64,000 nt of DNA from JAKAJA01 sp037440125 (GTDB lineage Bacteria; Acidobacteriota; UBA4820; DSQY01): assembly GCA_037440125.1 (NCBI GenBank), contig JBBIUU010000002.1, positions 1 through 64,000 on the forward strand, given 5' to 3'. Positions 47,350-55,649 of this stretch are shown piece by piece. Position 1 is the first letter of the stretch, and the number at the start of each line of letters is the position of its first letter. A model generated the notes under the pieces. That model saw nothing but the letters and a program-made list of their open reading frames with translations. It was not told the origin of the DNA and did no database searches. The position numbers were made by a program, and so were the translations under genes.

Positions 47350-49898
47350 GGGCTCGGGCCCCAAGAGGGGACCGGGCGGGTACGGGCGCCGCGACGGGAA
47401 ACCCGAGCGGCGAGGCCCGCGAGACGGAGAGAGGGGCTCGTACGGCAAGCCCTCGCACTCGCGAGGTCGCGACGGTGAGGGCGCGGGGACCGAGAAGCGC
47501 CCTTTCAAACCGAAGCCCGCGGGCGCCGGTGGTTCCGACCGCTACGGCGCGAAGGACCGCCCCTTCAAACCCCGTGGCGAACACGGGGCACGAGACGACC
47601 GCCCCTTCAAACCACGCCGCGAGTTCGGCCAGCGCGATGAGCGCGCCGAGAAGCCGCGCCGCGAGTACGGCGGCCGTGAGGACCGTCCCTACAAGCCCCG
47701 CGGTGAACACGGGGCGCGGGANNNNNNNNNNNNNNNNNNNNNNNNNNNNNNNNNNNNNNNNNNNNNNNNNNNNNNNNNNNNNNNNNNNNNNNNNNNNNNN
47801 NNNNNNNNNNNNNNNNNNNNNCAAGCCCCGCGGTGAACACGGGGCGCGGGACGACCGCCCCTTCAAGCCCCGCCGCGAGTTCGGCCAGCGCGACGAGCGC
47901 GCCGAGAAACCGCGCCGGGAGTACGGCGGTCGAGAAGATCGTCCCTACAAGCCCCGGCGAGAAGAGGGTGGCCGGGATCACGGTCAGCCGGGATCTCGCT
48001 CCGATCGAGCCCCCGGCGAACGGCACGCCTGGATCGAGAAGGGGGAGCGCCGGTGGGGGAGGGCCACGGGGGAACGGAAGCCCTTCAAGCCCAAGCCCGG
48101 CGCCGACAAGAAGTTCGATAGGGACCGCCCCCCGTCGCGCCCCACCCACCATGAGCCGAGGGAGGAGCACCGGCCGGAACCGGCGCCCGGCCAACGCGAG
48201 CGGAAGATCTGGCGCGCGGGAACGCCTCCTCCGAAGCCTAAACCGAGGCCGCAGCGGGAGCCTCAGGCCCGGCCCGAGGAGCACCGGCCGCCGGAGGTGA
48301 AGTCTTTCGAGCCCGTCCGAGAGGAGCGCCGCCATCCGGAGGCGAAATCGTTCGAGCCCCGACGGGAGGAGACGCACCGCCCGAGGCGCGAATTCACTGG
48401 AGATCGGAAGCGCGAGGACCGTCCCGCCTGGGGGAAACGGAATCCCGGGCAGGAGCGCCCGGGTGACCGCGGGCACGGTCGCCGCGGGTTCGGCGCCGAC
48501 CGGCGCGAAGCCCCGCCCGCCTTCTCGAAGAGAGGCCCGAAGCCCGACCGTCGTCCCAGCCACACGGAAAACTTGAGGGGGAAGGCGGCGCTGATCCTCG
48601 AGGAGATCCTCGAGAAGCGCCAGTCCCTCAAGCGCGTGCTCCAGCGCGAGCAGGAGCGGCTGCCCCGCGAGGACGACAGGGCCCTGCTGCGCGAGATCGT
48701 GACGGGAGTGATCCGGAACCTCCCGGTGGTCGACCGCGCCCTCGCCGCCATGGTGAAACGGGGGCTCAACGAGACGCAGTCCGAGCTCCTGGCCATCCTC
48801 AGGGTGGGCGTCTTCCAGATCCTCTTCCTCGACCGCGTGCCCCTTTACGCCGCCGTGGACCAGTGCGTGGAGGCGGCCAAACCCCTCAACCCGGGCGCGG
48901 GCGGGTTCGTGAACGGCATCCTCAGGGCCGTGGCCGAGCGCAAGGCGGCCTGGCTCTCCATGCCCGAGGGCGGGGACGCCGCCTCGGTCGCCCTCCGCAC
49001 GGGCATGCCCATCTGGCTCCTGCGCCGCTACGCCGAGCGCTTCGGGCCGGCCCGCGGCGAGGCCGTCGCTGCCGCGTTCCAGCGGCCCGCGCCCACGGCG
49101 CTGATCTTCGCCTCCGAGGAGGCGCGCGCCGAGGCCGAGCCTCTCCTCGCCGACGAGGGGTGGGAGCTCATCCCCGACCCGGCCCTGCCCCTGACCTGCA
49201 CCGTCCTCAAGGGGAACCCGGCCTTCTCGAAAGCCTTCGACCGCGGCCTCTTCTACATCATGGACCCGGCCTCGCAGGCGCCCGCGGCGCTCGCACCCCT
49301 GAGGGGCGACGAACGGGTGCTGGACCTCTGCGCCGCGCCCGGCGGAAAGACCATCGTCCTGTCCCGCCGCCTTCGCGACGGCGGGAGCGTCGTCGCCACG
49401 GACGTGAACCAGCGACGGCTCAAGCACCTGGAGGAAAACGTCCGGCGCATGAAGCTGGAGAACGTGACGATGGCCCAGGCGGACGTGGAGGAGCGCCTGC
49501 CCTTCAAGGAGGCCTTCGACGTGGTGGTCCTCGATGCGCCCTGCTCCTCCATGGGCACGCTCAGGCGGAACCCGGAGATCCGATGGCAGGTGCGCGAGGA
49601 GGACCTCGCGCTCCGGAGCCCGAAGCAGGTCTCCTTCCTCGACAAGGCTTCCCGGGCCGTGGCACCCGGCGGTCTCCTCGTCTACTCCGTCTGCAGCATG
49701 GAGGAGGAGGAGACGCTCCAGGTCATCGCGGAGTTCCTCCGGACCCACGAGGATTTCCAGCCGTCGAAAGCGTCCCCGCCGGCCGCGTGGCAGCCGCTCC
49801 TGGAAGAGGCGGCGCCGGGGCAGTTCTTCCTCCTGCCCGACCGCCATTCCTGGGACGCGTTCTTCGTCGCCGTGCTGAAGAGGGACGCCTCCCCCTGA
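47306..49898 (+). CDS. rsmB: 16S rRNA m5C967 methyltransferase RsmB (Sun) with long Arg/Lys-rich repeat extension; scaffold gap inside
   Basis: The C-terminal 440 aa are a normal RsmB: a NusB-like RNA-binding domain (RGKAALILEEILEKRQSLK), then SAM-dependent methyltransferase motifs VLDLCAAPGGKT, LDAPCSSMGTLRRNPEIRW and VYSVCSMEEEET with the two catalytic Cys. Before it lie about 375 residues of low-complexity Arg/Lys/Glu/Gly/Pro sequence, including 14-residue KPR-starting repeats around a 100-N gap. Start GTG 47306 has GGAGG 7 bases upstream and lies within fmt. Deleting the Ns and a 30-bp flank duplication (130 bp) restores one frame of about 820 aa. The extension probably binds RNA or ribosomes. 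Confidence 0.88.
47567..47948 (+). repeat. Tandem 42-bp (14-residue) coding repeats in rsmB
   Basis: A 126-bp unit made of three related 14-residue repeats, each starting KPR and ending DRPF, ERAE or DRPY. Copy 1 is 47567-47692. Copy 2 starts at 47693, is cut by the gap, and is seen complete at 47823-47948. The copies differ mainly at silent positions, so the peptide is conserved. Copy number is uncertain because the gap falls in the array. Confidence 0.85.
47722..47821. other. 100-N scaffold gap inside the rsmB repeat array
   Basis: 100 undetermined bases. The 30 bp left of the gap (47692-47721) are repeated right of it (47822-47851). Either the contigs overlap, or extra 126-bp units are hidden; both solutions keep the frame. 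Confidence 0.9.
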
Positions 49899-49910
49899 GC
49901 GGGCCCCGCG

Positions 49911-50705
49911 ATGGTTGAGCACGCGGTGCTGAAGGGTTCGACGTCTGGAGGCGGCGGGGGGCTTCCCCTCGTACTCCTCCACGCCTTCCCCTTCGACGGG
50001 CGCATGTGGGAGCCGCAGGCCTCCGCGCTCGGGGCCGCCAGGAGCGTGCTCGTGCCTGACCTCCTGGGCTTCGGGGGCACGCCGCTCCCCGACGGGCCGG
50101 TCGGGCTCGACCGGCAGGCGGACGCGGTCGCCGGCTATCTGGAGCGGGAGGGAATCGGGCGCGCCGCGGTCTGCGGGCTCTCCATGGGGGGCTATGTGGC
50201 GCTGGCCCTGGCGGAGCGGCATCCGGGCAGGATCGCATCGCTCGTCCTCGCCGACACCCGGGCGACGGCCGACTCGGAGGCGACGCGCGCGAACCGTACC
50301 GCCACCGCGGAACGGCTTCTCCGAGAGGGAGTCGATTGGCTCGTGGAGGAGATGCTCCCCAGGCTGCTGACGGCCCGAACGCTACGTGATCGGCCCGAGG
50401 TCACCGGGCAGGTACGGCGCCTCATGGGTGCGCAAGCGCCCGCGTCGGTCGCCGCGGCTGCCCTCGCCATGCGCGACCGGCCCGACAGGACCGGCGTACT
50501 CAGGGCCCTAGAGTGTCCCGTGCTCGTGGTGGTCGGGGGAGAGGACCTCATGACGACGCCCGAGGAGGCCAGGGGCATGGTCGCCTTCTGCCGCGAGGGC
50601 CGGCTGGCCGTTCTCTCGGCCACAGGGCACCTCGCCAACCTCGACAACTCCGACGGATTCAACGAAGCAGTGGAAGCGTTTCTGGCCGGCCTCGACCGGC
50701 GCTAA
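49911..50705 (+). CDS. Alpha/beta hydrolase
   Basis: 264 aa. Canonical fold: oxyanion HAFPFDGRMW, nucleophile Ser in CGLSMGGYVALALA, acid Asp in VVVGGEDLMTTPEEA, and His in ATGHLANLDN. Resembles 3-oxoadipate enol-lactonase/BioH-like esterases, but nothing nearby sets a substrate. It follows rsmB by 12 bp and is probably the last gene of the def-fmt operon. It converges on the pseudouridine synthase gene with only 5 bp between stops. Confidence 0.88.
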   Translation: MVEHAVLKGSTSGGGGGLPLVLLHAFPFDGRMWEPQASALGAARSVLVPDLLGFGGTPLPDGPVGLDRQADAVAGYLEREGIGRAAVCGLSMGGYVALALAERHPGRIASLVLADTRATADSEATRANRTATAERLLREGVDWLVEEMLPRLLTARTLRDRPEVTGQVRRLMGAQAPASVAAAALAMRDRPDRTGVLRALECPVLVVVGGEDLMTTPEEARGMVAFCREGRLAVLSATGHLANLDNSDGFNEAVEAFLAGLDRR

Positions 50706-50710
50706 TGCTC

Positions 50711-51436
50711 CTATTCCGGGACGGGCATCCCCAGGAAATCGAGGGTCCTCCGAAAGTCATCGGGAAGGGGTGCGCGGAGGCGCGTCTCCGGCCCGGCGGC
50801 CGATTCGGGCAGGTGGAGCTCGGCGGCGTGGAGGAGGGGGCGGCCGGGGCTGAGCGCCTGCCGAAGCGCCGCGTCACGGAGGCCCCGCTCCCTCGCGCCG
50901 CCGTACAGGTCGTCGCCCACGATGAGGTGTCCCGCATGCACACAGTGGACGCGCAGCTGGTGCGTCCGGCCCGTCTGCGGCAGGAGCTTCAGGAGAGACG
51001 CGTGAGGGCTTGAAGAGAGCGTGAAATAAAGGCTGAGTGAGGGTTTGCCCGAAGGGTCGACACGCATCCTGCGGCGGTCCTTCGTGTCAGGGCCGAGAGG
51101 GTCATCCCAGCGGCCCTCGCGCGGCCTCGGCTTTCCCCAGACGAGGGCGAGGTAGGAGCGGTGGACGGAGCGCTCCGAAAACAGGCGCGTGAGCGCGGAA
51201 TGGGCCTCGGCGTCGCGGGCGAGGAGGACAATGCCCGAGGTTCCCACGTCGAGGCGATGGACGAGGTGGAGTTGGTCCGGCTCCTCCCACAACATTTGAC
51301 GGTCTGAGGACGGCAAGGACTCCAAAAGGCGCTCGATGGCCGCGAGGCCACCCGAGCGCCCGGTGGCCAGGCTCACGCCCGGCGCCTTGTCGATGGCCGC
51401 CCACCTCTCCGTGTCGAAAATCAGAGCACTCTGCAT
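50711..51436 (-). CDS. RluA-family pseudouridine synthase
   Basis: About 241 aa. The catalytic Asp is in HRLDVGTSGIVLLARD. Further family blocks are RSYLALVWGKP, LLPQTGRTHQLRVHC, GHLIVGDDLYGG and LLHAAELHLP. No S4 domain, so it is a catalytic-domain-only type like RluA/TruC. Target RNA unknown. I favour ATG 51436 (MQSALIFDTERW, where the family fold begins); the frame is open to an ATG at 51541, and neither start has a strong ribosome-binding site. An AT-rich stretch at 51540-51600 probably holds its promoter. Confidence 0.87.
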   Translation of the reverse strand: MQSALIFDTERWAAIDKAPGVSLATGRSGGLAAIERLLESLPSSDRQMLWEEPDQLHLVHRLDVGTSGIVLLARDAEAHSALTRLFSERSVHRSYLALVWGKPRPREGRWDDPLGPDTKDRRRMRVDPSGKPSLSLYFTLSSSPHASLLKLLPQTGRTHQLRVHCVHAGHLIVGDDLYGGARERGLRDAALRQALSPGRPLLHAAELHLPESAAGPETRLRAPLPDDFRRTLDFLGMPVPE

Positions 51437-51636
51437 GGGTATGAGCCCAATCCTACTGTAGATAACCTGGCCAACGGGTGTGCCGAGCCTGCCCGCGAGT
51501 CTTGCCGCCTTCCAGAAGGGCCTCGTCAGTCCAATGCTCATCCAACCAGCGGGGCGCAGAATGCGATTCTATCCGCAAAATAGATAAACAAATAAATGCA
51601 ATCATCGAAATATCTACTGAAGAAAGAGCCTGCCTT

Positions 51637-52470
51637 TCAAGGAGCGATCGGCGGTGATGCGCTTGAGGAATCGGGGTCGATGAAGTCCCGGATGAGGGGG
51701 CCGATCAGGGTCGGTTCCTCGAAAGGGACCATGTGGCCCGCACCCGGGAGTCGCGTGAAAACTGAAGTAGGGACCCGGCGGTGGGCGTACTCGCATTCGG
51801 AGATGAAGGGGTCCTCGGTTCCACAGACGAAATGGACCGGCATGGCCAGTCTCGGGGCGAGAGAATCGGTGTCCACCTCCCGTTTCGGGACGGTGGAGAG
51901 AAGGTCGGCGGCGCTGTAGCCCTCCATCGCGCGGTGGAGCCGCCGCATCCCCTCTACCGAGGTGCGGAGCTTCCCGAAGAGCTTCCCCTGGGAGAGGAAT
52001 CGCGCGGCCGCCTCGGGGCCCTGCTTCTCGGCCACCTCCTTGGCCTTCACCACCCAGGCCTTGGCGATGGGCCGGAAGGCACGGTCCCCCGGGAGCGCGC
52101 CGTGGGGCTCGGCCGAGCCGATGGCGGTGACCGTGAGGACCCTTTCGGGATGGAGCATGGCGAAGGTGAGGGCGATGCGAGCCCCCTTGGAATGCCCGAC
52201 CAGATGGGCTTTCGCGATCTTCAGCCGGTCCAGGAGCGCGTGCAGGTCTTCGGCGTCGGCCCTCCGTGAGTACTCCACGTCCACGTCGGAAGAGGAGCGA
52301 CCGGTCCCGCGGACGTCGTAGCGGAGCACCGCGTGCGCGGGCTCGAGGAAAGGCAGCACACCCTCCCAGAAATGCGTGTTGAGCGCCCATCCCGCGATGA
52401 GCACGACGGGCGGGCCGTCACCACTGAGCTCGTAGTGGAGCCTGACGGAACCGAGGTCGGCTAGAGGCAT
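51637..52470 (-). CDS. Alpha/beta hydrolase
   Basis: 277 aa. Oxyanion region VVLIAGWALNTHFW, RGTGRSS, nucleophile Ser in VGHSKGARIAL, Asp in CGTEDPFIS, and His in GAGHMVPFEEP. Similar to haloperoxidase/esterase-like hydrolases; substrate unknown. It lies 18 bp downstream of the YgjP-like gene on the same strand. It differs clearly from the hydrolase at 49.9 kb, so the two are not a recent duplication. Confidence 0.87.
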   Translation of the reverse strand: MPLADLGSVRLHYELSGDGPPVVLIAGWALNTHFWEGVLPFLEPAHAVLRYDVRGTGRSSSDVDVEYSRRADAEDLHALLDRLKIAKAHLVGHSKGARIALTFAMLHPERVLTVTAIGSAEPHGALPGDRAFRPIAKAWVVKAKEVAEKQGPEAAARFLSQGKLFGKLRTSVEGMRRLHRAMEGYSAADLLSTVPKREVDTDSLAPRLAMPVHFVCGTEDPFISECEYAHRRVPTSVFTRLPGAGHMVPFEEPTLIGPLIRDFIDPDSSSASPPIAP

Positions 52471-52488
52471 CGGGATCCTCGTATGGCC

Positions 52489-53268
52489 TCAGACGGCGGA
52501 GCGAAGGGAGGCGCCGTTCTCCCTCAGCCAGCGGCGGTGCGCCGCGAAGTTGGGACACACGCTCGAAAGCAGGTCCCAGAATCGCGGCCCGTGGTTCGCA
52601 TGACGCAGGTGGCAGAGCTCGTGGGCCACCACATAGTCGAGGACTGCCGGGGGTGCGAAGATGAGGCGCCAGTTGAAGGTCACCGTCCCCGTGGGCGAGC
52701 ACGCCCCCCACCGGGTCCGCTGGTCCCGCAGCTCCACGCGCTTCGGGTGCAACCCCAAGGTCTCCGCTAGGGCGCGGACCCGCCGCGTCAGCACCTCCCT
52801 CGCGCGGCCTCGGCAAGAGGCCTCGAGAATCTGGCCGAGGCGGGCGTCGGCGTCGGGCGGCACGTGGACGAGGACGTGGTCGCGGTGCCACTCCACGGTC
52901 GGCGAAGCCGATGAGCAGGCCCGGACCCTCAGCGGGAGGGGACGACCCCGATAGACGAGGGTCCTCCCGGCGCCCAGGGGCGGCAGGGCCCTGGCGAGGC
53001 GCTCCTCCCATTCGGTGATCTGGCCGAGGACCCAATCTTCGTACTTCTTGAGGATCTCCGGCGCCTGCGAGGGGCGCGCCCAGCGGGGCAGGACGACCAC
53101 GAGGCCAGCCTGGTCCTCCATCTTGATCCAGATGCGTCGCGCCCGGGGGTTTCGGCGGACGCGGTAGGTCACCCGGATCCCCGAGACATCTAGCTGAGCG
53201 TGAAGGATTTCGTTCCCTGCGGGCCTGGCCAAGGGACACCTCGATGGGGCAGGGGACAACACTGGCAC
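52489..53268 (-). CDS. YgjP-like (DUF45) zinc metallopeptidase
   Basis: About 259 aa. N-terminal beta-rich part (VTYRVRRNPRARRIWIKM) followed by the family hallmark RDQRTRWGACSPTGTVTFNW and the zinc site HELCHLRHANHGPRFW (HExxH plus third His). The family is often found near restriction-modification genes, but none is here. The first 20 or so residues are not family-like, so an internal start is possible. Confidence 0.87.
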   Translation of the reverse strand: MPVLSPAPSRCPLARPAGNEILHAQLDVSGIRVTYRVRRNPRARRIWIKMEDQAGLVVVLPRWARPSQAPEILKKYEDWVLGQITEWEERLARALPPLGAGRTLVYRGRPLPLRVRACSSASPTVEWHRDHVLVHVPPDADARLGQILEASCRGRAREVLTRRVRALAETLGLHPKRVELRDQRTRWGACSPTGTVTFNWRLIFAPPAVLDYVVAHELCHLRHANHGPRFWDLLSSVCPNFAAHRRWLRENGASLRSAV

Positions 53269-53323
53269 GCCGGGCGCGCCGTTGCAAGTCCGGCATGTGC
53301 TGCGGGGCCGCGGGCAGGAGTCG

Positions 53324-54631
53324 TCAGCTTGCGGCGGGGGTCCCCCGCTCGCCCCAGAGGGAGACGAGGTGGAAGCCCGTCTCGAGGGATTTCAGCATCC
53401 AGTCGAGGCTGACCCACTCCTGGTGGCCGTGGAAGTTCACGCCGCCCGCGAAGATGTTGGGCGTGGGCAGGCCCTTGAAGCAGAGCGCCGACCCGTCGGT
53501 CCCGCCGCGAATGTAGCTCAAGGTGGGCTCGACGCCCGTCCGGCGAACGGCCTCCAGAGCGAGGTTCACGACCTCGGGATGCCTGTCCAGGACCGTCTTC
53601 ATGTTGCGGTAGGACTCCTGGATGAGGACGTCGGCCTTGAGGCCCGGGAAGGCCGCCTCCGTCTCCTTGGCGATGCGCAGGAGGTCCTGCTCGCGGGCTT
53701 CGAGGTCTTCCACCGTGAAGCCGCGGACGATGAACTTCACGGTCACCTGGCCCACCTCGCCGTGGATGACGTAGGGGTGCAGGTAGGGCTCGCGCTTCTC
53801 CGTGGTCTCGGGGAGGAAGTCCTTGGGAAGGCGGTTGATGAGGTCCGCGGCGGCGCGGAGAGCGTTGATCATCCTGTCCTTGGCCATGCCGGGGTGCACT
53901 TCGTAGCCCGTGAGCGTCACCGTGGCGGAATCGCCGCAGAACGTCTCGGCCTCGATCTCGCCCAGCAGCGAACCGTCGAAGGTGTAGGCTGCGTGGGCGC
54001 CGAAGCGGCCCACGTCGAAGAATCGGATCCCCGTGCCCGTCTCCTCATCGGGAGTGAAGCCTATGCGGATCTTGCCGTGGGGCACCTCGGGATGGCGCAC
54101 GAGCCAGTGGGCGAGGGTCATGATGATGGCCACGCCCGCCTTGTCGTCGGCCCCGAGGAGGGTCGTGCCGTCGCTCGTGATGACGGTGTGGCCGACGCAG
54201 CGCTGGAGCAGGGGATTCTTGGCGGCCTCGATGGCCGTCCCGGGCTTCCCGGGCAAGGGGAGGTCGCGGCCGTCGTAGTCCTTGCGCACCTGGGGCTTCA
54301 CATTCTCGCCGCTGGTGCCGGGGTAGGTGTCCACGTGGGCGAGGAGGCCCACGACGGGGGCCGTGCGGCCCTCGGGCAGGGTGGAGGGGAGGGTTCCGAA
54401 CAGATAGCCGAACTCGTTGAGCTCCACCTCCTGCACGCCTATCTCGCCCATCTCCTTCGCGAGGAGCTTGAGGAGGTCCCACTGGCATGCGGTGGAGGGG
54501 AAGGTCTCGGAGTCTTCCATGGACCGCGTGTTGATCTTGACGTAGCGCAGGAACCGGTCGAGGAGCTCCCTCTTCTCGGTCGCGCCGAAGATGTTCACGG
54601 TGGCCGTCGTTCCGGAGTCGTGGCTTTCCAT
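53324..54631 (-). CDS. pepT: Peptidase T (tripeptide aminopeptidase)
   Basis: 435 aa, M20B dizinc aminopeptidase that releases the N-terminal residue of tripeptides. Metal and catalytic residues: LLAHVDTYPG (His, Asp), TLLGADDKAGVA (Asp), FTPDEETGTG (Glu-Glu), TFDGS (Asp) and FHGHQEWV (His). DRFLRYVKINTRS is the family N-terminus. A short extension of about 12 aa precedes it. Cytoplasmic; supplies amino acids for catabolism, consistent with the permease and PFOR. Lies 23 bp downstream of the DHOD-like gene. Confidence 0.95.
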   Translation of the reverse strand: MESHDSGTTATVNIFGATEKRELLDRFLRYVKINTRSMEDSETFPSTACQWDLLKLLAKEMGEIGVQEVELNEFGYLFGTLPSTLPEGRTAPVVGLLAHVDTYPGTSGENVKPQVRKDYDGRDLPLPGKPGTAIEAAKNPLLQRCVGHTVITSDGTTLLGADDKAGVAIIMTLAHWLVRHPEVPHGKIRIGFTPDEETGTGIRFFDVGRFGAHAAYTFDGSLLGEIEAETFCGDSATVTLTGYEVHPGMAKDRMINALRAAADLINRLPKDFLPETTEKREPYLHPYVIHGEVGQVTVKFIVRGFTVEDLEAREQDLLRIAKETEAAFPGLKADVLIQESYRNMKTVLDRHPEVVNLALEAVRRTGVEPTLSYIRGGTDGSALCFKGLPTPNIFAGGVNFHGHQEWVSLDWMLKSLETGFHLVSLWGERGTPAAS

Positions 54632-54654
54632 CGGCTGTCCCTCCCCTGTCCCCT

Positions 54655-55644
54655 CTACTTGTAGCTCTGGAGGACCTTCATGTAGTTGGCTCGCTCGAAG
54701 GCCGAGGGCTCGGGACAGTTCTTCTGGCTGAGGCTGCCCTTCATCTGGCTCACGGACTCGTAGTCGTGCTCGGCCATCCAGCCCTCGACGCTCTTGAGGA
54801 TCTCGGACGCGCGCTTGATGCCGTGGACGATGAGGGTGGAGCAGACCTGGACGGAGCTCGCGCCCGCCATGACCGTCTTGATGACGTCCTCGGCGCGGTG
54901 GATGCCGCTCGAACCCACGAGGTCCGCCTTCACGTGGCCGTACAGGATGGCGATCCAGCGCAGGGGCAGGCGCATCTCGGAGGGGGAGGAGAGCACCAGG
55001 TTGGGCACCACCTCGAGGGCGTCCAGGTCGATGTCGGGCTGGTAGAAGCGGTTGAAGAGGACGAGGCCGTCGGCGCCCGACTGGGAGAGCTGGCGCGCGG
55101 TGTAGGCCATGTTGGTGAAGTAGGGGCTGAGCTTGATGGCCACGGGCACGGTGACCGCGGCCTTCACGGCCTTCACCGCCTCCACGTACATGGCCTCGAT
55201 GTCGCCCGCGGGCAGGTTCGGGTCCGCGGGGACGTAGTAGATGTTCAGCTCGATGGCGTCGGCGCCCGCGTCCTGCATCTTCTTGGCGTAGCTCATCCAG
55301 CCGCCGGCGGAGACGCCGTTCAGGCTCGCGATGATGGGCATGGAGACCCTGGCCTTCGCCTTCGCGATGTACTCGAGGTACTCTTCGGGGCCCTTCTTGA
55401 ACTCGGAGGTCGCCGGGAAGTAGGAGAGGGCCTCGGCGAAGCTCTCGCCCCCGTGGGTCAGGAAGTGGTCGAGCTCGCCCGCGTCGTGCTGGATCTGCTC
55501 TTCGAAGAGGGAGTCGAGGACCGCGGCGGAGATGCCCGCGTCCTCCATGTGCCGGAGGGTGTCGAGGTCCCTGGAGAGGGGGCCGGCCCCGGCCACCAGG
55601 GGGTTCTTGAGCTTGAGTCCGAGGTAGGTCGTGGAGAGGTCCAT
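54655..55644 (-). CDS. Dihydroorotate dehydrogenase-like flavoprotein
   Basis: 329 aa. TIM-barrel FMN protein of the class 1 DHOD superfamily: LGLKLKNPLVAGAGPLSRDL, MPIIASLNGVSAGGWMSYAK, IELNIYYVP, VAIKLSPYFTN and GSSGIHRAEDVIKTVMAGAS. The NxS/C catalytic surroundings differ from PyrD (ELNIYYVP instead of the usual ELNxSCPN), so pyrimidine synthesis is doubtful. This type recurs next to PFOR genes, and here its start overlaps the PFOR stop. I chose ATG 55644, 9 bases after GGAGG, over 55653, which abuts the GGAGG. Confidence 0.85.
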   Translation of the reverse strand: MDLSTTYLGLKLKNPLVAGAGPLSRDLDTLRHMEDAGISAAVLDSLFEEQIQHDAGELDHFLTHGGESFAEALSYFPATSEFKKGPEEYLEYIAKAKARVSMPIIASLNGVSAGGWMSYAKKMQDAGADAIELNIYYVPADPNLPAGDIEAMYVEAVKAVKAAVTVPVAIKLSPYFTNMAYTARQLSQSGADGLVLFNRFYQPDIDLDALEVVPNLVLSSPSEMRLPLRWIAILYGHVKADLVGSSGIHRAEDVIKTVMAGASSVQVCSTLIVHGIKRASEILKSVEGWMAEHDYESVSQMKGSLSQKNCPEPSAFERANYMKVLQSYK

Positions 55645-55649
55645 GGTCG

